Below are positions 8,393 through 17,755 of a DNA stretch of 64,000 nucleotides, one piece after another. The stretch is from CAXMMR01 sp965198995 (GTDB lineage: Bacteria > Pseudomonadota > Alphaproteobacteria > Acetobacterales > Acetobacteraceae): contig CBDAQG010000002.1 of NCBI GenBank assembly GCA_965198995.1, forward strand, positions 2,852,001-2,916,000, given 5' to 3'. How positions within the stretch are numbered: the first letter of the stretch is position 1; every line of letters begins with the position of its first letter. The position numbers and the translations under genes were made by a program. The notes under the pieces are model-generated. The model searched no databases and was not told the DNA's origin. It worked only from the letters and a program-made list of their open reading frames with translations.

Positions 8393-9301
8393 ATGGCGGC
8401 TCGTCGATCCTGGCGGCCCTCACGCCCGCTCGCCCAGCTCGGCTCAGCCGCCGGGCAGACGTGGCTGTTCGCCGCGGTCTGGCTGGTCGGCGCGTTGCTG
8501 CCGTTGGCGATCGGTCTTGGCTTGTCGTTCATGCGCCAGCGCGGCCTGCATATCCGCTGGAGCCTGTCGCTGCAGGCCTATCGCGATTTGATCGAGACCG
8601 GTCGCATCGAGGTGGTGCTGCGCACCGCAAGCGTTGCCGCTGGCGTTAGCCTGATCTGCCTCACCGGCGGTCTGCCGCTGGCGCTTTGGCTGGCCAAGAC
8701 CGCCCGCTCCTACTGGTTGATCCAGCTCGTCTGGATCTGCCTGACGGTGCCATTCTTCCTGGATCCATCGGCGCGCACGCTGGTGCTTCGTCTGGTGCTC
8801 GGGTCGAGCGGCCCGATCAACGAGGTGCTGCTCCATCTGCATCTAATCGCCGCCCCGTTGCGCTGGCTGCTGTTCAGCAACTTCGCCATCATCCTCGGCC
8901 TGGTCGGCCCGTATTTTCCGAACATGGTCTGGCCGATCTACCTGTCGATCCTGCTGATCGACGATGCAGTGCTGGACGCCAGCCGTGATCTCGGCGCCGG
9001 CCCGTGGGCCACGCTGCGTTTCACTCTGCTGCCGCTCGCCATGCCGGGCATCCTCGCCGGGCTGATCATGACCTTCATCCCGGTGCTGGGCGACAGCGTA
9101 GTGCCCGACCTGCTTGGAGGCGGCCAGCAGGAATACCTCGCCGACAGCGTGCTCTCGCTGTCGACGACGATGAACTACACCGGCGCCGCGTCGCTCGCGA
9201 CCGTCGTGTTTACCCTGCTCGGGCTGCTGTCGCTCGCTGCCCTGCTACTCTACCGCCGTGCGTCGCCGGGCAAGGCCGGGCGCGAGGCGGCGCTGGCTTG
9301 A
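8393..9301 (+). CDS. Spermidine/putrescine-type ABC transporter permease (PotB-like)
   Basis: This 302-residue inner-membrane protein has six predicted transmembrane segments and the loop DASRDLGAGPWATLRFTLLP, the EAA motif that docks the ATPase. Its TGA stop overlaps the TTG start of the second permease gene. With the following permease, ATPase and binding protein it forms a complete Pot-type importer. Members of this class carry polyamines, but also many other organic cations and zwitterions, so the name does not fix the substrate. Confidence 0.9.
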   Translation: MAARRSWRPSRPLAQLGSAAGQTWLFAAVWLVGALLPLAIGLGLSFMRQRGLHIRWSLSLQAYRDLIETGRIEVVLRTASVAAGVSLICLTGGLPLALWLAKTARSYWLIQLVWICLTVPFFLDPSARTLVLRLVLGSSGPINEVLLHLHLIAAPLRWLLFSNFAIILGLVGPYFPNMVWPIYLSILLIDDAVLDASRDLGAGPWATLRFTLLPLAMPGILAGLIMTFIPVLGDSVVPDLLGGGQQEYLADSVLSLSTTMNYTGAASLATVVFTLLGLLSLAALLLYRRASPGKAGREAALA

Positions 9302-10134
9302 GCGCCGCAGCGCCGGGCAAGCGAGCACGGCCGAGTGCCTGGCCTGCGCTCGCGCGACATGGCGGGCAGGCGCTGCTCGCCGGTGGCTTCTGCATCACCG
9401 CGCTGATCTACGCGCCGGTGCTGCTGCTTGGCGTGCTGTCGGTCAGCGGCAATCCGCTTTCCGGCATGCCGGGCAACTTCACGACAAGATGGTATGCGCA
9501 GCTCGCCGCCGATCAAAGTTGGCGGGCGCCGATGCTGCGCTCTGCCGAGATTGCTACCACGGTGTCGGCGCTGTGCGTGATCGCCGCCTTGCTGGTCGGA
9601 CGCACCCTGCCGCGGCTGCGGCGCGGACTTGGGCCGCTGGCGTTTGGCTTCCTGCTGCCGCTGGGTGTGCCAGGCACTGTGATGGGCCTGCTGGTCTTCA
9701 TGTATTATCGGTTCGTCTTTGGACTGCACATGGGCTACTGGTCGCTGGTGCTGTCGCACTTCATCTGGGCGTTCCCGTTCGCCCTCATCGGCATGCTGGT
9801 CGCGACAAGCAGGTTCGATCTCGGCCTGCTCGACGCGGCCGCCGATCTCGGCGCGCCCGCCTGGCGCCGGCTGTGGGATATCGAGCGGCCCCTGCTGATG
9901 CCCGGCCTGATCAGTGCCGCCCTGTTCGGCTTTCTGCTCTCCTTCACCGAGTTGCCGCGCAGCCTGTTTGTCGCCGGCGGCGTGCAGACGCTGCCGCTCT
10001 ATAATTGGGCGCAGGCCTCGTCACATACCTCGCAAGTGCCGCTCATCTTTTGCCTGAACACGCTGATCACGCTGCTCAGCATCGCCGCCTCAGCCGCCGC
10101 GGTAATGCGGCTGGGCCGAGGGGCGCGCGTCTAG
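9298..10134 (+). CDS. Spermidine/putrescine-type ABC transporter permease (PotC-like)
   Basis: The second permease starts at the TTG at 9298, overlapping the PotB-like stop (TTGA), and has 278 residues. A first helix (ALIYAPVLLLGVLSVS) is followed by the transport domain with the EAA loop DAAADLGAPAWRRLWDIERP. The frame is open upstream, but that part is antiparallel or out of frame with the PotB-like gene and is not coding. It ends directly before the ATPase GTG with no gap, consistent with one operon. Confidence 0.9.
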   Translation: MSAAAPGKRARPSAWPALARHGGQALLAGGFCITALIYAPVLLLGVLSVSGNPLSGMPGNFTTRWYAQLAADQSWRAPMLRSAEIATTVSALCVIAALLVGRTLPRLRRGLGPLAFGFLLPLGVPGTVMGLLVFMYYRFVFGLHMGYWSLVLSHFIWAFPFALIGMLVATSRFDLGLLDAAADLGAPAWRRLWDIERPLLMPGLISAALFGFLLSFTELPRSLFVAGGVQTLPLYNWAQASSHTSQVPLIFCLNTLITLLSIAASAAAVMRLGRGARV

Positions 10135-11220
10135 GTGCCCCCGCTTCTCGACGCAGCGGGCATCGATCTCAGCTACGATTCGGTCCAGGTGCTCGAGGAT
10201 GTCGGGCTGAGCCTGGCGGCCGGCGAGCTGCTCACTATCCTTGGCCCGAGCGGCTCCGGCAAGACAAGCCTGCTGCGCGTTCTCGGCGGCTTCGAGACGC
10301 CGTCCCGTGTCGAGCGCCTGCAGATCGGCGGGCAGGACATCCGGGGCATGCCGCCGCATCGCCGGCCGCTCGCCACCGTCTTCCAGCACTACGCGCTGTT
10401 CCCGCATCTCACCGTCGGCGAGAACGTCGAGTACGGCCTGCGGGTGCGCGGCGTCGGCCGCGAGCGGCGCCGGCAGAAGGCGCTGCTCGCACTCGAACTG
10501 CTGCATCTGCCCGACAAGGCCGGCCGACGCATCCAGCAGCTCAGCGGCGGCGAGCGCCAGCGCGTCGCCTTCGCGCGCGCCCTGGTCACCGAGCCGCTGG
10601 TGCTGCTGCTCGACGAGCCGATGGGCGCGCTCGACGAGCGGCTGCGACGGGCGCTAGAGGTTGAGATACGCGGCCTGCAGCGCCGCCTGGGAATGACCAT
10701 CATCCAGGTCACCCATGGCCGGGACGAGGCGCTGTCGATGAGCGATCGCCTGGTGGTGATGGGCGGCGGCCGGGTGCGCCAACTCGGCGACCCGACGGCT
10801 ATCTTCGAGCGTCCATCGAGCCGCTTCGTCGCCGAATTCATGGGCCTCACCAACGTCGTCGAGGGCCGGCTCGGCGCCGTCGATGAGGTGCCGGGCCGAG
10901 TGCGGATCAACACCGCGAGCGGCGCTTTCGCCGGACCGTGGAGTGGCGGCACCGCGCCGCGGACGGGTCAGGCGGCATTCTTCGCCATCCACCCCGAACG
11001 CCTCAGGCTTGGCGCCGACCACACCTGCGCCAATCATCTGGCCGGCCGCGTCGACGACGTCAGCTACCAAGGCATGCGCCGCCTGGTGGAGGTAGACACG
11101 GCGATGGGCCGCTTCAGCGTCGCTGTGTCAACGCGAGATCCCGCCCCCGACGCCGGTGAAGCCACGATCTGCTGGACCGAGGAGGACGGCGCCATCGGAC
11201 CGCTGGAGCATCCCTCCTAG
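10135..11220 (+). CDS. Spermidine/putrescine-type ABC transporter ATPase (PotA-like)
   Basis: The 361-residue ATPase begins at GTG 10135, immediately after the permease stop. It contains Walker A GPSGSGKTS, Q-loop TVFQHYALF, signature LSGGERQR, Walker B LLLDEPMGALDE and the H-loop VTHGRDEA. A C-terminal TOBE-like beta domain (about residues 240-360) is typical of the PotA/MalK branch. In the H-loop the usual VTHDQEEA is replaced by VTHGRDEA, a mild deviation. It energises the PotB/PotC-like permeases. Confidence 0.93.
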   Translation: MPPLLDAAGIDLSYDSVQVLEDVGLSLAAGELLTILGPSGSGKTSLLRVLGGFETPSRVERLQIGGQDIRGMPPHRRPLATVFQHYALFPHLTVGENVEYGLRVRGVGRERRRQKALLALELLHLPDKAGRRIQQLSGGERQRVAFARALVTEPLVLLLDEPMGALDERLRRALEVEIRGLQRRLGMTIIQVTHGRDEALSMSDRLVVMGGGRVRQLGDPTAIFERPSSRFVAEFMGLTNVVEGRLGAVDEVPGRVRINTASGAFAGPWSGGTAPRTGQAAFFAIHPERLRLGADHTCANHLAGRVDDVSYQGMRRLVEVDTAMGRFSVAVSTRDPAPDAGEATICWTEEDGAIGPLEHPS

Positions 11221-11328
11221 GATTGCGGGACTGAGGCCTCAGACCCTAGCGGAGCCCGCAGGCAAAGCCTCCGGTCTTATCTTGCTAGACTATCGTGCGC
11301 ATTGCGAAAACCAGGAGGGAATCCGCCA

Positions 11329-12507
11329 ATGAGCGATTGTAGCCGCTTCGGCCGCCGCGGCTTTTGCGGCAATGCCGGCGCCGCCCTGGCCGCCGCCGCA
11401 GCCGGCGAAAGCCTGTGGCCGCGCAGTCGCAGCATCGCCCGCGCCGCGTCGCGAGACGATATCATCCGCGTGCTGGGCGTCTCCACTGGTGCGCTCGCCG
11501 ACTGGAGCCAGTTCGAGCATGACACCGGCCTGACGATGCAGTGGACTCCGGCGAGCGACGATGTCGGCCTGTTCCTGCACGAGATGATCGCCGATGATGC
11601 CGGGGCTCGCTACGACATCGTCACTTGCTTGAGCGGCACCTACGAGGTGCTGGCCGATCAGGGTCTGCTGCTGCCGATCGACCTCAAACGGCTGTCGAAC
11701 TGGAGTGGCGTGCCCGATTACCTCCTCGGTGCGCTGCCGCCGGCACCGGGTGGCGTCTGGAGCCTGCCCTATCACATGAACGCGGACGGCTTCGCCTACG
11801 CGCCGGCAGCACTCCACTTGCCCAAAGCACCGGCCGAAATCTCGTGGAAGCTGCTCTACGACGACGAGAGAACCCGCGGACGCGTCGCCATAGACAACGG
11901 CATCTACGCACTCGGCTGCGCGGCGATCTATCTCAAATACCACCACCTGGTCGAGATCGGCGACATCGGCGCCATGACCCCGAGCGAGTGCCGCTCGGTC
12001 GCCGACTTCCTGATCGAGCGCAAACGGGCCGGCCAGTTCCGCGCGCTTTATAAATCGTACGACGAACAGTTGCAGCTCATGCTTGACGGCGAGGTGCTGG
12101 CCGAGACCGCCTGGGAGCCGGTGGCGCGTGAGGCGCAGCGTCGCGGCCATGATGTCGACTACGCCTTCTCGGTCGAAGGTTACGACAAATGGTCACAAAA
12201 CCTGATGATCCCGACAGCAGTCAAGGACCGCAACGGTCTCGACAAGGTCTACCGGACGATGAACTGGCTACTCGGTGGCGCCTATGCGGCCGAAATGGCC
12301 GACGTCGAAGGCTATGTCACGCCACGGCTCGATCTCGGCCTCGCGTATGCGCAGGAACACGGCTGGGGCGCCGATCGGATCGCCCGCATCCGCCAGGTCA
12401 TGGCGAAGGGCGACATTAAATTTGCAAAAGCGCTCTACTGGGACCCGGGATATTTCAGCACTCTCGAGTCGTACGAGCGGGAGATGGCGCGGTTTCGAAA
12501 CGCCTGA
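11329..12507 (+). CDS. Pot-type ABC transporter substrate-binding protein with Tat-like signal
   Basis: ATG 11329 is preceded by AGGAGGG with a 9-base spacer. The N-terminus has GRRGFCG followed by an alanine-rich hydrophobic stretch, resembling a twin-arginine signal, so export in folded form is likely. The mature part is an extracellular solute-binding protein of the spermidine/putrescine class (about 390 residues). It lies about 110 bp after the ATPase gene and completes the importer. No substrate-specific residues could be assigned. The next gene is convergent, so the operon ends here. Confidence 0.88.
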   Translation: MSDCSRFGRRGFCGNAGAALAAAAAGESLWPRSRSIARAASRDDIIRVLGVSTGALADWSQFEHDTGLTMQWTPASDDVGLFLHEMIADDAGARYDIVTCLSGTYEVLADQGLLLPIDLKRLSNWSGVPDYLLGALPPAPGGVWSLPYHMNADGFAYAPAALHLPKAPAEISWKLLYDDERTRGRVAIDNGIYALGCAAIYLKYHHLVEIGDIGAMTPSECRSVADFLIERKRAGQFRALYKSYDEQLQLMLDGEVLAETAWEPVAREAQRRGHDVDYAFSVEGYDKWSQNLMIPTAVKDRNGLDKVYRTMNWLLGGAYAAEMADVEGYVTPRLDLGLAYAQEHGWGADRIARIRQVMAKGDIKFAKALYWDPGYFSTLESYEREMARFRNA

Positions 12508-12622
12508 ATTGACGCAGCCTTTGCCCCGGACCCACCAGGCGCAAAGCGCCCGTCGATCGCCGTCACTTAAGCGATGCCGGTCGGCAGCGGCGCGCGCCAG
12601 CGGTCCAGGGCAGAGCCCCCGA

Positions 12623-13558
12623 CTAACGAGGATAGGTCTCGATCGTATCGAAGACGTGCGAGACCGCTGCCGCCCCATCGATGCTCATGCCAACCAGTAT
12701 CTCACGATCCACCGCTGTGCCGCCGAAGCCGCGGAGATCGAATGCCGTCATCCCGCGAAGCTCGTTTCGCGTCAGTTGCACACAGACCGGCAGGGATCGA
12801 TACTGGATCAGCTCCGGCCGCACGAGCGCCAGCACGGCAGTCGGGTCGTGCATCGGCACGTCGGTCGATCCATCCCGCTCACCATAGCGCGACAGGTAGA
12901 ACGCGAGCATGTCCGCGACCGCGGCCGGCACCGGTGCAGCGGCCGCGCGCAGCCGCCGTATGACCCTGCCGTCGATCCGCGCCTGGCGCGTCAGGTTCAG
13001 CCCAGCCATCCGGACCGGCGCCGTCGAGCTAAACACGATGTCGGCCGCTTCCGGGTCTCGCGCCACGTTGGTTTCCGCGAACGCCGTTTGGTTGCCGATA
13101 TCGGTGCTGCCGCCCATGATCGAGATGCAGCGCAGCCAGCCGGCAAGACGCGGCTCGAGCCGCAGCGCCAGCGCAACGTTGGTCAGCGGCCCGGTAGCGA
13201 CGAGGGCGACCTCGCCCGGTCGCCGCGCAGCGATCTCGATGATCACCTGTGATGCATGGTCGCCGAGCGGCGGGCGCTGCGGTTCGGGCAGCAACGCGAC
13301 GCCGTCAAGCCCCGTCTCGCCGTGGAAACCGGCACCGAGAAACCGCCCGAGCAACGGGCCTGCGCAGCCCTGCGCGACCGGAACGTTGAGCCCACCCAGC
13401 GCACAGATGCGCAGTGCGTTGCGCGTCGTCTGAGCCACGGACGCGTTGCCGAACACCGTGGTGATGGCGAGCAGGTCGAGATGACGTGCCGCGTAGAGAA
13501 GCGCGATGGCGTCGTCGTGGCCGGGGTCGCAATCGAGCACGACCGGCTGCGAGGTCAT
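12623..13558 (-). CDS. Nucleoside hydrolase (inosine-uridine N-ribohydrolase family)
   Basis: The 311-residue protein carries the family's calcium- and ribose-binding N-terminus DCDPGHDDAIALL and the central VATGPLTNVALAL motif. Such enzymes split ribonucleosides into a free base and ribose in the cytoplasm. The ATG overlaps the RidA stop by 4 bp, so the two are translationally coupled. Its presence at the end of the cluster is the strongest hint that the imported material is a nucleoside or related N-glycoside. It faces the importer operon, leaving 115 bp without a clear terminator between them. Confidence 0.93.
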   Translation of the reverse strand: MTSQPVVLDCDPGHDDAIALLYAARHLDLLAITTVFGNASVAQTTRNALRICALGGLNVPVAQGCAGPLLGRFLGAGFHGETGLDGVALLPEPQRPPLGDHASQVIIEIAARRPGEVALVATGPLTNVALALRLEPRLAGWLRCISIMGGSTDIGNQTAFAETNVARDPEAADIVFSSTAPVRMAGLNLTRQARIDGRVIRRLRAAAAPVPAAVADMLAFYLSRYGERDGSTDVPMHDPTAVLALVRPELIQYRSLPVCVQLTRNELRGMTAFDLRGFGGTAVDREILVGMSIDGAAAVSHVFDTIETYPR

Positions 13559-13953
13559 TGCGCCGCGATCGCGTCGATCTCGATCAGCCAGCTTGGGTCC
13601 ATCAGGGCGTGCACGTAGATCATAGTTGACGACGGGCGACGGCCGCAGAGGAATTCGGCCCGGATGGCGTTGAACTCTGCCTTCAGCTCGTCCGTCATGA
13701 TTACCTGCCTTGCAATGAAGATACCGGTCCCGACGATATCGACCGGGGAGAGATGCGCGTCACGTAGAACATTGCCGACATTGCGCCAGGTCATGCGGCA
13801 CTGCTCGATGAAGCTTTCGCCCACCCGCCCGTCGGCATCGACGCCGATTTGCCCGGAGACGAATACCAGGCGTCGTGGCGACTGCAGATCGAGTCCCCAG
13901 CTGAACGCACCAGGTGGCTTGGGACTATCGCTTGGATTGATCTGATTGAACAT
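13555..13953 (-). CDS. RidA (YjgF/YER057c/UK114) family protein
   Basis: The 132-residue protein has the RidA fold signature: VFVSGQIGVDADG near the N-terminus and the MIYVHALMDPSWLIEIDAIA ending. RidA proteins hydrolyse reactive enamine/imine intermediates; RutC, a relative, works in pyrimidine breakdown. The usual catalytic Arg near the C-terminus is not obvious here, so its activity may differ from classical RidA. AAGGGG lies 5 bases before the ATG. It is the first gene of a two-gene unit with the nucleoside hydrolase and diverges from the TonB-dependent receptor. Confidence 0.9.
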   Translation of the reverse strand: MFNQINPSDSPKPPGAFSWGLDLQSPRRLVFVSGQIGVDADGRVGESFIEQCRMTWRNVGNVLRDAHLSPVDIVGTGIFIARQVIMTDELKAEFNAIRAEFLCGRRPSSTMIYVHALMDPSWLIEIDAIAAQ

Positions 13954-14208
13954 TAAGACCCCTTATCATAACGCCATGTGCGGTCTGTCCAGTGCCGAAG
14001 GTCACCCGCCTTGCTCCGCCATTTCGCTGAATGTCGGCCGCGATGCATGTCGCCTCATGACCGGGAGTGCTGCAGAAAAACGCACACCGTAAGCGATAAT
14101 CTGTGCTACTCGGTCGAGGCGTCGTGAGGGTTAGGGTTTCACCTGAGGTCTGGCAGCCATCGTCCGGCAGCTAATCACCCACCGCCGCCAGACACTAAGG
14201 ACGCCGCC

Positions 14209-16695
14209 ATGAGGGATCGCAGACGTAGCATTCGCGTCATCCTGCTTATCGGAACGATTGTCTCTTGGGGCGCGTCCGCTATCAGTCCGGCGTTCGCCCA
14301 GGCGATCACCACGAACGATACCAGCACCCACAAGGCCAAGACCAGCAAATCTAAGGCTAAGACGAGCACCCCCAAGGCGCGCGCCGAGGCGAACGCGTCG
14401 ACGACGTCAAACGACGGTACGGTGAAGGCGCCGGCAAAGCCGCTCGGCATCGAGCAGGTGGTTGTCACTTCTGCCAAGCGGGCTCAGCTCATCAATAAGG
14501 TTCCCGAGAGCGTGTCGGTCCTGACCGGGCAGCAGCTCATCGAGAACCATATTACCACCTTCGATGACGTCACGCGCCAGACGCCGGGGCTTTCTTTCGC
14601 CGCCGGCTCTTCGGTCTCGGGTGGCATCGTCGGGCCGAATACACAAAATCTCGTCGTCCGCGGTGTCAGCTCCACCTCCGGCTCGGCGACAACCGCCGTT
14701 TATCTCGACGACGTCCCAGTCACCCAGGACAATCTCTACGATGGCGCCGAGCTGCCGCGCTTCGTCGACCTTAGTCGGGTGGAGGTCCTGCGCGGGCCAC
14801 AAGGAACGCTGTTCGGCTCAAGCTCGGAGGGCGGCACCATCCGGCTGATCACCAACCAGCCGGTGCTAAACACTTACAGCGCCGACCTGGTCAGCGACGG
14901 TTCCGGCACCGTGCATGGCGGCGCCAACTACGATGAGCAGGGGGCGATCAACATTCCGCTTATCGCCAACCAAATGGCGCTGCGCATCGCCGGCGATGTC
15001 GGCTTGAACAGCGGCTACATCAATCGGCTGAACCAGGATGGCACACTCGCCAAGGCTGGCGTAAACGACGAACACTATAACTTTATCCGGGCGACGCTGA
15101 AATACGTTCCCACCGACGACCTCGTGATCACCGCGCAGGTGCTCAATCAGAACGACAAGACGGGCGACACCCCGGTGTTCTACACACAGCTTGGGACTTA
15201 CAACGAGGACAAAAAGGTCTCCGAGCCGAGTAACGACAGCTTCTTCGTGCCCAGCCTGACCGTGCAGAAGTTCTTCCCGGATGTCAGCATCACCTCGGCC
15301 TCAAGTTACCTGCAGCGTGACTTCTCGTTTCAGAGCGATGGCACCGTCTTCAACAGCCAGGTGCTCGCCACCGCTTTCTTCGACCCGACGTTCCCTGCCG
15401 AAAAGACCCAGGACGATGCCCTTATCGGCGGGTTGCCGTCGCAGGTACACCGTAATGACCGAACCTACCAGGCGTCCGAGGAGCTCCGAGCGACATCAAC
15501 CGGCCTACGCCTGTTCGACCGCGACTTCAGCGTGATCGGCGGCTTTTTCTACGAGTATCAACGCCAGGTACGCGACGACACCGAGCCGGCAAACGGCATC
15601 GCGACAGACTTCCAAAGCATCTACGGCATCCCGGTCGTGGACTCGTCGTTTGGCGGCACCGCGTTGGGCGACCTGCCCTTCGCAGACTACCAGCGGGACG
15701 TCGTCTACTCCGACCATCAGGCATTGATCGAAAAGCAGTATGCCGGCTTCACCCAGGCCGACTACGCGATCCTGCCGCGCCTAAAATTCACCGCTGGCGT
15801 CCGCTACTCCTATGCGACGCAGAGCTACGTGCGTGACAGTGGCGGCGTGCTCGCCTTCGGCAACGTGTTCCCGTTTACGTCCACTAACGACACCTATGCC
15901 ACGACGCCAAAATTCTCTCTCGCCTACGACCTTGACAAGGAGTCACTGCTATATGCGACCGTGGCCAAGGGCTTTCGTCTCGGCGGACCGACCGGGCCGG
16001 TTTCCGGGATCACCTGCAAGACCGATCTGGCTGCGGTCGGCATCAGCAACCCGCCAACCAATTATGCGCCCGACAAGCTTTGGAGCTATGAGGCTGGCCT
16101 GAAGAAGCTGTTTCTGCAGGATAAGGTCAGCTTCAATGCTGGCGTGTTCTACATCGACTGGCAGAATATTCAGCAGACGATCAATCTGCCGACCTGCGGC
16201 GCTTCCATCACGCAGAACTTTGGCGCCGCCAAGAGCTACGGGACTGAACTCGAGCTGCGCGCGAGAGTGACGCAGGCGCTGACATTGAGCGCGCTTGGCG
16301 GCATCACGCGTGCCGTCATCACTCAAAGCCCGAACGACCTCGCGGCTGCTCCTGGACAGGAGCTTCTCAACGTGCCGAAGTGGACCGGCACATTTGGCGC
16401 CGATTACACCTTTCCGGTGACAACGAACGTGTCCGGTTTCGCGCATGGCGACTTCGACGTAGTTGGTTCCTCCCGTGGTGCTTTCAGCGACAATGATCCG
16501 GCTGCCAACCAGCCTCGCTACGGCGTGCTCAATGGTCGCATCGGCATTACCGTTCGCAAATGGTTGTTTACGCTCTACGGACAGAACCTGACCAACAACA
16601 AGACGATCATTCAACGTCCATCGATCAACTTCGTCGAGGAAGGCTACCTTCTGCGGCCCTTAACCGTCGGCGTGCGCGCGTCGCTGCATTTCTAG
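14209..16695 (+). CDS. TonB-dependent outer-membrane receptor
   Basis: The 828-residue protein has a signal peptide (cleavage near AFAQA), then an unusual Lys/Thr/Ser/Ala-rich linker of about 50 residues, a TonB-box-like IEQVVVTSAKR, a plug domain (residues about 95-220, with LRGPQGTLFGSSSEGGTI) and a 22-strand barrel ending in the terminal aromatic LHF. It belongs to the iron-siderophore/vitamin/carbohydrate receptor superfamily; the ligand is not evident. It diverges from the RidA/nucleoside hydrolase pair across about 250 bp, so it may be the outer-membrane gate for the same substrate. This is inferred from position only. Confidence 0.93.
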   Translation: MRDRRRSIRVILLIGTIVSWGASAISPAFAQAITTNDTSTHKAKTSKSKAKTSTPKARAEANASTTSNDGTVKAPAKPLGIEQVVVTSAKRAQLINKVPESVSVLTGQQLIENHITTFDDVTRQTPGLSFAAGSSVSGGIVGPNTQNLVVRGVSSTSGSATTAVYLDDVPVTQDNLYDGAELPRFVDLSRVEVLRGPQGTLFGSSSEGGTIRLITNQPVLNTYSADLVSDGSGTVHGGANYDEQGAINIPLIANQMALRIAGDVGLNSGYINRLNQDGTLAKAGVNDEHYNFIRATLKYVPTDDLVITAQVLNQNDKTGDTPVFYTQLGTYNEDKKVSEPSNDSFFVPSLTVQKFFPDVSITSASSYLQRDFSFQSDGTVFNSQVLATAFFDPTFPAEKTQDDALIGGLPSQVHRNDRTYQASEELRATSTGLRLFDRDFSVIGGFFYEYQRQVRDDTEPANGIATDFQSIYGIPVVDSSFGGTALGDLPFADYQRDVVYSDHQALIEKQYAGFTQADYAILPRLKFTAGVRYSYATQSYVRDSGGVLAFGNVFPFTSTNDTYATTPKFSLAYDLDKESLLYATVAKGFRLGGPTGPVSGITCKTDLAAVGISNPPTNYAPDKLWSYEAGLKKLFLQDKVSFNAGVFYIDWQNIQQTINLPTCGASITQNFGAAKSYGTELELRARVTQALTLSALGGITRAVITQSPNDLAAAPGQELLNVPKWTGTFGADYTFPVTTNVSGFAHGDFDVVGSSRGAFSDNDPAANQPRYGVLNGRIGITVRKWLFTLYGQNLTNNKTIIQRPSINFVEEGYLLRPLTVGVRASLHF

Positions 16696-16849
16696 GCCAC
16701 TGCGAGATCCAGGCACGCTGAAAATGGAAGGGCTCTCTGTGGGAAGTAGCGCGAGCGTTGGCGCTTGCACCAGGGTAGCACTGGGGCGAACTTTCTGCTT
16801 GGGCGACACTCAACCTGTCGCGCCTAATTGACCGGGCATGACTGGTGAT

Positions 16850-17383
16850 GGCGGTGCCGCTCGGCAAAGCCGATGAGCCGGCGGTGATCTTCGCGCCGTG
16901 TGTGCGCGTCCTGGACTTCGGCATCGTGACCGATGTGGCGTGATCGCGCTGTGAGGCTCCGGAAGCCGACACGTCGCAGCCTATCGCCGACGCTGCGCTC
17001 CGCCAGACGAACGCCGAACCGTCCTCGATCACACGAGACCGATCCACACGACGCCAGCGCAAGACACCATGTTCGGCAGGGCTCGGGCCCGCGCGGACCA
17101 TCGCTGCCACCTCGGCTTCCTGCGCCGGTGTCAGGCGTGGCTTGGGGTCAGCCGGGATGCGGCTGGACAGCCCGTCAAGCCCGAACTCATCGAACCGATG
17201 CACCCAGTCCCGCAGCGTCTGGCGGTCCATGCCGCCCAGCACGGCGGCCTCGGCCCGGCTGTGCCCGCCCAGCACCAGGGCCAACGCCAGCATGCGCGGC
17301 GCGGCATCTGCGTCACGGGATCGCGCAGCCGCCCGCCGAAACCCCGCTGCATTGCGGTCCATTCGCGTGCTCGCCACCGCCAT
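16850..17383 (-). pseudogene. IS630-family transposase, N-terminal remnant with frameshift
   Basis: From ATG 17383 the protein reads as the N-terminal helix-turn-helix half of an IS630 transposase (GMDRQTLRDWVHRFDEFGLDGL, then RVDRSRVIED). After about 17030 the homology continues in another frame (FGVRLAERSVGDRLRRVGF) and stops near 16850. The catalytic DDE half is missing, and no terminal inverted repeats were recognised. The fragment abuts the 3' end of the receptor gene. IS630 elements can use programmed frameshifting, but loss of the catalytic domain makes this a dead remnant. Confidence 0.8.
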
Positions 17384-17755
17384 GCCAGCCTCCCCAGCCA
17401 GAAGAGCAGCGAATTACGTCACCGACCGGCTGGGATCCCTTTCGAGTCAGGAGCCGTCGCCGTTGATATCAGAGATTTGACGACGGCAACGTGACGTCGA
17501 GACCATTGTGTCGAACCGCTCCGCTCAGCGTCAAAGCACCCCCGTGACGCGTTGGCCTAAATAAGCCGCTAACGGTATGCGGCGCCTGGTGGATCGAGAC
17601 TGGCCGAAGATAGTGATCCGATCTGTAGCGGGGATTACTTCCGCCATAAAGGTCGTCTGACCGTCTACGTCTTCGCGTTTATGCCTTTATCGCGCTTGGA
17701 ACTCATGCTTGCTTGTTCAATGACACGCGAACAACGCTGGCGTGTCGTGAGCTCG
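17384..17755. other. Intergenic stretch without recognisable gene
   Basis: About 370 bp separate the IS630 start from the end of the 784-residue gene. No frame has family similarity I can recognise, and I see no RNA gene. It is probably IS flank and 3' untranslated sequence. Confidence 0.5.

Noticed and set aside
12275..13252. 325-codon plus-strand open frame
   Set aside because: Antisense to the nucleoside hydrolase, whose motifs are unambiguous.
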